Position numbers and translations under genes: made by a program. Shown here one piece after another: positions 7,446-11,481 of a DNA stretch of 11,481 bases. The stretch's first letter is position 1; every line of letters begins with the position of its first letter. Below the pieces are notes generated by a model. That model did not search any database. It saw only the letters and a program-made list of their open reading frames with translations, and had not been told where the DNA came from. Source of the DNA: Desulfuromusa sp. (GTDB taxonomy: Bacteria; Desulfobacterota; Desulfuromonadia; Desulfuromonadales; Geopsychrobacteraceae); contig JAGLDI010000103.1 of the NCBI GenBank assembly GCA_023145655.1, positions 1-11,481 of the forward strand, in the 5' to 3' direction.

Positions 7446-8545
7446 TTGGTTACCCCTTTGGCATTTGAAATATTCAATAGAATCCCAACAGCAAACAGAC
7501 TTACGACCAGACTGGTGCCCCCATAAGAGATAAAAGGTAAAGCCAACCCTTTTGTCGGCAACAACCCCATACACACAGACAAATTCACAAACGCTTCCAG
7601 TCCAAGCAACAGAGTCAGACCAAAGGCGAGATTTTTGCCAAAAGGATCCTGACAATTTGCTGCGATCCGGATACCGCAAAGAATCAACATCAGAAACAGT
7701 GCGGCAACAACCAATGTTCCAACCAAACCTAGTTCTTCGCCAATTACGGAGTAAATAAAATCGGTATGTGCTTCTGGGAGATAAAATAACTTCTGTTCAC
7801 CAACTCCTAACCCCTGCCCCAGCACTCCCCCCTTACCAAAGGCAACCATACTTTGAATAATCTGGAAGCCGGTATCAAAAGGATCATCCCAAGGATCAAG
7901 AAAAGCCATGATCCGGCGACGGCGATACTCAACCTGCATGATCAAAAAATAGACCACCGGCAAGGTCATCAGAACTGTCGGGAGGAGATAGCGCCAACGC
8001 ACCCCGGCCACAATCAACATCCCCATAGCTAACCCGGCAATAATCATCGCACTGCCTAAGTCGGGTTGTTTCAACAGCATCCCGAGTAATAATCCGAGGA
8101 CGATCATATAGGGGAGATACCCTTTAAGCAGCGAACGAACTTTCTCTTTTTTACGGGTCAGAGAGTGGGCCAGATAAAGGACCAATGCTAACTTCACTAT
8201 TTCTGCCGGTTGCACCGTTATTCCAGGCAAGCGTAGCCAGCGCATTGCCCCGCCAACCCGCACACCCAGCCCGGGGACAAATAGCAGGCCCAACAGAACG
8301 ATACTCACCAACAGGGAAATCACTGCTAATTTTCGCCAGTTTTTATAATTAAAATAGGTTGCAAAAACCATCAAGCCGAAGCCAACCAAAGCATAAACAA
8401 ACTGTCTTTTCAGGAAATAAAAACCGTCATGAAACCGCTCTGCCGCCATAATTGCCGATGAGGAATAGACCATCACCACACCAATACAGGTCAGAGAAAC
8501 CGTTAACAGCAGAAGAGTGCTATCAATATCCCGTCGCAGAGTCAT
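7442..8545 (-). CDS. ftsW: Septal peptidoglycan polymerase FtsW (SEDS family)
   Basis: FtsW is the multi-pass inner-membrane SEDS glycosyltransferase that polymerises lipid II at the septum with its partner class B penicillin-binding protein. The 367-residue product is almost wholly hydrophobic and fits about ten membrane segments. Recognisable SEDS blocks are QPAEIVKLALVLYLA (112-126), KQPDLGSAMI (159-168), RRRRIMAFLDPW with FQIIQS (208-232), LPEAHTDFIYSVIGEELGLVG (256-276), where Asp262 corresponds to the catalytic Asp of RodA and FtsW, and LPTKGLALPFISYGGTSL (329-346). FtsW rather than RodA or SpoVE is supported by the position between murD and murG in the dcw cluster. The ATG overlaps the murD stop as ATGA, and its end overlaps the murG GTG, suggesting coupled translation. 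Confidence 0.97.
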   Translation of the reverse strand: MTLRRDIDSTLLLLTVSLTCIGVVMVYSSSAIMAAERFHDGFYFLKRQFVYALVGFGLMVFATYFNYKNWRKLAVISLLVSIVLLGLLFVPGLGVRVGGAMRWLRLPGITVQPAEIVKLALVLYLAHSLTRKKEKVRSLLKGYLPYMIVLGLLLGMLLKQPDLGSAMIIAGLAMGMLIVAGVRWRYLLPTVLMTLPVVYFLIMQVEYRRRRIMAFLDPWDDPFDTGFQIIQSMVAFGKGGVLGQGLGVGEQKLFYLPEAHTDFIYSVIGEELGLVGTLVVAALFLMLILCGIRIAANCQDPFGKNLAFGLTLLLGLEAFVNLSVCMGLLPTKGLALPFISYGGTSLVVSLFAVGILLNISNAKGVTK

Positions 8546-9903
8546 GATGCTGTCCTCTCTTCTGGTAGCTGTCGGACCAACGTTTCAAAATCATCACCAC
8601 GCACCTGATAATTGCGGAACATATCAAAACTGGAACAGGCCGGAGATAATAGTACTGTTCCACCGGCAGCGGTAACGTCATAAGCCTTTTGTACCGCCGC
8701 TTCCAGCCCTGCAACCAGACTGATTTCACAACTTCCTGACAATTCTGCTGCCATTTTTTCTGCGGCTTCACCAATCAGAAGCAGATGTTCGACCTGCTGT
8801 TCCAGCAACGGTTTGAGGAGGCTATAATCGCCCCCCTTATCTTTGCCACCGGCAATCAGAGTCACCCCGCATGGCAGCCCCGAAAGGCTCTTCAGAACAC
8901 TCCCGACATTGGTCCCTTTTGAATCGTTGTACCAGCTTACCCCGTCCAGTTTCCGCACCAACTGCATCCGATGTTTAAGTCCGGTGAACGAACAAACGGC
9001 ACCCCACGCCAGCTCTGCCGGACAACCCTGCAGCAAGGGTGGAATCATTGCTGCCATGGCATTTTCAATATTGTGCTCGCCAGATATCTGCAACTCAGAC
9101 AGGGGGAGTTGGATATTAGCTCCTGCCCAGTTCCAAACCAGCTTGTCTTTCAACTTGACCATCCCCTCAACCGGCCGCCCTTGGCTGGAAAACCAAACCT
9201 TGGTGGCTTTCACATCAGCAGTCAAACGACAGACAACCTCATCATCAGCATTCAAAACAGCATAATCAGCGGCGGTCATATTGCTGAACAGCCTCAGTTT
9301 AGCCTGGTAATAACTGTCGAGATCGGGATAGCGATCGAGATGATCTGAACTTAAATTGAGAAGCAAACCGATTGCCGGATGGAACTGATCAATAGTTTCC
9401 AATTGAAAAGAAGAGAGTTCAACAACCGCTCCATCGATCTCTTCCGAGCAACCCTGGATCAGTGGAGTCCCCAAGTTTCCACCAACAAATATTTTTTTAC
9501 CCCAGGCATGCAATATCTCACCGATCAAACTGGTCGTGGTTGATTTTCCATTAGTCCCGGTGACCCCGATGATTGGAGCACTAATTTCCAATGCGGCGAT
9601 CTCAATTTCACCAAGCAGCGGAACACCACAGGAAACAGCGTGCCGCAAGGGCTCGATATCAAGGGGAACTCCCGGGCTGACAGCAATGAAGTCCGCTCGC
9701 TCAAACAGTTCCAGACGGTGTCCAGACAAATCAAGCTGAACCGGCAGCCCTTGCAGAGAATCAAGCCCCTCAAGTTCTCCTTGGGTGCGCAAGTCAGACA
9801 AGGCGACCGATGCTCCCCGGTCAACCAAAAAGCGCACCAGAGCCAGGCCACTGCGACCAGCACCGATAATGACAATACGCTTATTTTTGAAATCAAGTTT
9901 CAT
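8542..9903 (-). CDS. murD: UDP-N-acetylmuramoyl-L-alanine--D-glutamate ligase MurD
   Basis: MurD is the cytoplasmic ATP-dependent ligase that adds D-Glu to UDP-MurNAc-L-Ala. The 453-residue product opens with an N-terminal Rossmann loop (IVIIGAGRSGLALVRFL, 10-26) and VSPGVPLDIE, and has the ATP loop GVTGTNGKSTTT (113-124), LLNLSSDHLDRY in the middle domain, GLKHRMQ, WYNDSKGTN and the C-terminal LSPACSSFDMFRNYQVRGDDF block. These last motifs are specific for MurD. The ribosome-binding site is poor (GTGAGTGG region, about 9906-9914), in contrast to the strong sites of neighbouring genes. The 166 bases upstream contain an inverted-repeat structure and a small ORF, so translation of murD may be regulated. 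The end overlaps ftsW by ATGA. Confidence 0.97.
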   Translation of the reverse strand: MKLDFKNKRIVIIGAGRSGLALVRFLVDRGASVALSDLRTQGELEGLDSLQGLPVQLDLSGHRLELFERADFIAVSPGVPLDIEPLRHAVSCGVPLLGEIEIAALEISAPIIGVTGTNGKSTTTSLIGEILHAWGKKIFVGGNLGTPLIQGCSEEIDGAVVELSSFQLETIDQFHPAIGLLLNLSSDHLDRYPDLDSYYQAKLRLFSNMTAADYAVLNADDEVVCRLTADVKATKVWFSSQGRPVEGMVKLKDKLVWNWAGANIQLPLSELQISGEHNIENAMAAMIPPLLQGCPAELAWGAVCSFTGLKHRMQLVRKLDGVSWYNDSKGTNVGSVLKSLSGLPCGVTLIAGGKDKGGDYSLLKPLLEQQVEHLLLIGEAAEKMAAELSGSCEISLVAGLEAAVQKAYDVTAAGGTVLLSPACSSFDMFRNYQVRGDDFETLVRQLPEERTAS

Positions 9904-9920
9904 GATCCACTCACAAACAA

Positions 9921-9966
9921 AACGAAATATTTCAATAGGTTGAAATGGCTAAGCAAAAATTTCGTT
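9921..9966 (-). promoter_or_regulatory. Nested inverted repeat just upstream of murD
   Basis: Two perfect inverted repeats are nested here. The outer arms are AACGAAAT (9921-9928) and ATTTCGTT (9959-9966). The inner arms are ATTTCAA (9929-9935) and TTGAAAT (9940-9946), around a 4-base loop. Inner and outer stems stack directly on one side, with a 12-base bulge on the other (9947-9958). In the murD transcript, this makes up to 15 base pairs ending about 17 bases before the start codon. It may be an mRNA regulatory structure or a double operator. The pairs are mostly A-U, so stability is modest. Confidence 0.5.
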
Positions 9967-10011
9967 AAGCAAGGCATAGTTATTTTCAGGGATGAAGAGA
10001 TCCATCAGCAT
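9949..10011 (-). CDS. Possible leader peptide upstream of murD (20 residues)
   Basis: An ATG at 10009-10011 opens a 20-codon frame (MLMDLFIPENNYALLNEIFA) ending in TAG at 9949-9951. An AGGA ribosome-binding site lies seven bases upstream (complement of 10019-10022). Its last codons cover the upstream outer arm of the nested inverted repeat, and its stop codon lies in the bulge. A ribosome on this frame would therefore open the outer stem. The peptide has no run of repeated amino acids typical of classic amino-acid attenuators, and I do not recognise it. A frame of this length can occur by chance. Confidence 0.25.
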   Translation of the reverse strand: MLMDLFIPENNYALLNEIFA

Positions 10012-10023
10012 GTTGAGATCCTG

Positions 10024-10044
10024 AAAAAATGCTGCAATACAGCA
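10024..10044 (-). terminator. Weak terminator-like hairpin after mraY
   Basis: In the minus-strand transcript TGCTG (complement of 10040-10044) pairs with CAGCA (complement of 10030-10034) around a 5-base loop, followed at once by six U (complement of 10024-10029). The stem is only five base pairs, so termination would be partial at best. It sits between mraY and murD in the largest internal gap of the operon, 26 bases past the mraY stop. Confidence 0.3.
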
Positions 10045-10069
10045 GGGTGAACTTTTTACGCCGCCATTT

Positions 10070-11146
10070 TTATCGCAACTTCAATGTTGAAAGAGCAATT
10101 AATGCCAGCACAATGCTGATAATCCAAAAACGGACAATAATTTTTGGCTCTGCCCACCCTTTTAATTCAAAATGGTGGTGAATAGGTGCCATCCGAAAAA
10201 CCCGCCGACCCCAGTAACGAAATGAGATAACCTGAACGATAACCGAGAGAGCTTCCATCACAAAAATTCCACCAACAATCACCAGCACAAATTCATTTTT
10301 GGTAATAACAGCAATAGTTCCCAATGCCCCACCAAGCGACAAACTGCCGACATCGCCCATAAAAACCTGTGCCGGATAACTGTTAAACCACAGGAACCCA
10401 AGTCCGGCGCCAACCATTGCACCACAGAGAATCGCCAATTCCCCTGCCCCCTGAACTCCAGTAATCTGCAGATAACTAGAAAGCTTTGCATTCCCAACCA
10501 GATATGCCAGCAGGAGAAAGGTTGCCGCGGCAATGATCATTGGACCAATTGCCAGACCGTCCAAACCATCGGTCAAATTCACCGCATTACTGGCTCCAAC
10601 CATCACCAGAATTGCAAATGGAATGTAAAACCACCCTATATCAGGATTGATGTGCTTAAAAAATGGTAAACTCAGGCGGGTATCAAAATGACCACAGCTG
10701 TAAAGCAACAACGCTGCTGCCAGGGCAATCAGAATTTGCCAGAACATTTTCTGCCGGGCAGAGATACCGGCACTGCTCTTGCGTACAACTTTTAAATAAT
10801 CATCGACAAAACCAACGGCACCATAACCGGCAGTGACCAACAATGTGACCCATATATAGAGATTTGTCAGGTCAGCCCAGAGGAGTGTCGGGAGAATAAT
10901 TGCCAACAGAATCAACGCACCACCCATGGTTGGCGTCCCCTCTTTGACAAAGTGAGATTCTGGCCCAACCTTCCGAATTACCTGACCTATTTGCATCCGC
11001 TGTAGGGTTGCAATCATCCACGGGCCAAGAATAAAGGAGATCAACAGGGCAGTAATGGTTGCATAAATTGTCCGGAAAGTGATGTAACGAAACACGTACA
11101 ACACTGAATATTCAGTATGGAGAGGATATAAAAGGTGATATAGCAT
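10070..11146 (-). CDS. mraY: Phospho-MurNAc-pentapeptide transferase MraY
   Basis: MraY is the polytopic inner-membrane enzyme that moves phospho-MurNAc-pentapeptide from UDP to undecaprenyl phosphate, forming lipid I. The 358-residue product has about ten membrane segments and the family hallmarks: [15 protein letters not shown] (24-38), KEGTPTMGG (68-76), the Asp pair in VGFVDDYLK (111-119), [13 protein letters not shown] (187-199), [12 protein letters not shown] (262-273) and the PIHHHFE loop (321-327). All the catalytic Asp and His residues expected of an active enzyme are present. The start is supported by AAAGGA nine bases upstream and the MLYHLLYPL beginning seen in related MraY proteins. 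The gene starts three bases past the murF stop. A 5-bp hairpin with a T run follows its stop. Confidence 0.98.
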   Translation of the reverse strand: MLYHLLYPLHTEYSVLYVFRYITFRTIYATITALLISFILGPWMIATLQRMQIGQVIRKVGPESHFVKEGTPTMGGALILLAIILPTLLWADLTNLYIWVTLLVTAGYGAVGFVDDYLKVVRKSSAGISARQKMFWQILIALAAALLLYSCGHFDTRLSLPFFKHINPDIGWFYIPFAILVMVGASNAVNLTDGLDGLAIGPMIIAAATFLLLAYLVGNAKLSSYLQITGVQGAGELAILCGAMVGAGLGFLWFNSYPAQVFMGDVGSLSLGGALGTIAVITKNEFVLVIVGGIFVMEALSVIVQVISFRYWGRRVFRMAPIHHHFELKGWAEPKIIVRFWIISIVLALIALSTLKLR

Positions 11147-11149
11147 CAG

Positions 11150-11481
11150 CTAATTCCTTTTCGTCTTGTTCAGAGAAATATCAGCTATCCCCTTCAGAGC
11201 ATCCACAAGCTGTTCCAAGTGCACTCCTCGTGATCCCTTCACCAGAATTTTATCTCCGGGTCGCTGACTTTCACGCAGATATTTGATTGCCCCGACAGCA
11301 TCAGAAACCTCGATCAGCTGTTCAGACTTCATCCCGGCAGCCTTCGCTCCGCGACACAGATCGGCAGAGAACCCTCCAACCCCGATCAGCAGATCAGTAA
11401 CCTTGACCGCTAGCCCCCCCAGTTTTTCATGCATTAATCCAGATTTTTCTCCCAATTCAAGCATATCGCCCAACACGGCAA
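11150..11481 (-). CDS. murF: UDP-MurNAc-tripeptide--D-alanyl-D-alanine ligase MurF, C-terminal part (cut by window edge)
   Basis: The frame is open from the window edge to the TAG at 11150-11152 and gives 109 residues. It begins AVLGDMLELGEKS, the conserved motif near the start of the MurF C-terminal domain, and continues with ADLCRGAKAAGM and then GDKILVKGSRGVHLEQLVDAL, where KGSRG.x.E is typical of MurF. MurF adds the D-Ala-D-Ala dipeptide made by Ddl to the UDP-MurNAc-tripeptide. The ATP-binding and UDP-binding domains lie outside the window, so nothing can be said about the start. The position directly before mraY matches standard dcw order. A GTG at 11474-11476 is simply an internal Val codon. 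Confidence 0.95.
   Translation of the reverse strand, partial: AVLGDMLELGEKSGLMHEKLGGLAVKVTDLLIGVGGFSADLCRGAKAAGMKSEQLIEVSDAVGAIKYLRESQRPGDKILVKGSRGVHLEQLVDALKGIADISLNKTKRN

Noticed and set aside
7446..7679. Long upstream extension of the murG frame to an ATG at 7679, adding about 78 residues.
   Set aside because: The extension lies within ftsW and does not resemble MurG; the GGTGGH block should be near the N-terminus, and the GTG at 7443-7445 has a good ribosome-binding site.
8523..8774. An 83-residue minus-strand frame overlapping the 3' end of murD.
   Set aside because: It is a shifted reading of murD codons with no family resemblance; murD itself is intact through this region.

Overview
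The window is the downstream three quarters of a bacterial dcw (division and cell wall) cluster. Every gene reads on the minus strand, so transcription runs from the high coordinates to the low ones. The order in transcription is murF (3' part only) - mraY - murD - ftsW - murG - murC - ddl - ftsQ - ftsA - ftsZ, then an intrinsic terminator, then the 5' start of a separate acyl-CoA synthetase-like gene cut by the window edge. Outer-membrane-type gene order (ddl-ftsQ-ftsA-ftsZ), a POTRA-type FtsQ, and the look of the MraY and FtsZ N-termini point to a Gram-negative bacterium. My best guess is a deltaproteobacterium of the Desulfuromonadales/Geobacter type. That placement rests on remembered family resemblance, not on a search.

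The enzymes form one pathway. MurF completes UDP-MurNAc-pentapeptide using the D-Ala-D-Ala made by Ddl. MurC and MurD add the first two amino acids of the stem peptide. MraY moves the precursor onto undecaprenyl phosphate (lipid I), and MurG adds GlcNAc (lipid II). FtsW polymerises lipid II at the septum, FtsQ links to the periplasmic part of the divisome, and FtsA tethers the FtsZ ring to the membrane. murB, often found between murC and ddl in related deltaproteobacteria, is absent; murC and ddl overlap by an ATGA instead.

The genes are packed tightly. murD/ftsW, ftsW/murG and murC/ddl overlap by stop-start codons, and murG/murC abut. The longer gaps are the places of interest. The mraY-murD gap (about 166 bases) holds a short hairpin with a T run, a 20-residue ORF with its own ribosome-binding site, and a nested inverted repeat ending just before murD. 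The ftsA-ftsZ gap (about 141 bases) holds an AT-rich inverted repeat, a reasonable sigma70-type promoter and an 8-bp stem in the presumed ftsZ leader. The ftsZ-acyl-CoA synthetase gap (about 263 bases) holds a strong terminator that ends the cluster.

No mobile elements, CRISPR arrays, tRNA or rRNA genes were seen. Overall this is a core, conserved region. The non-coding leaders, not the proteins, are where anything undescribed might lie.
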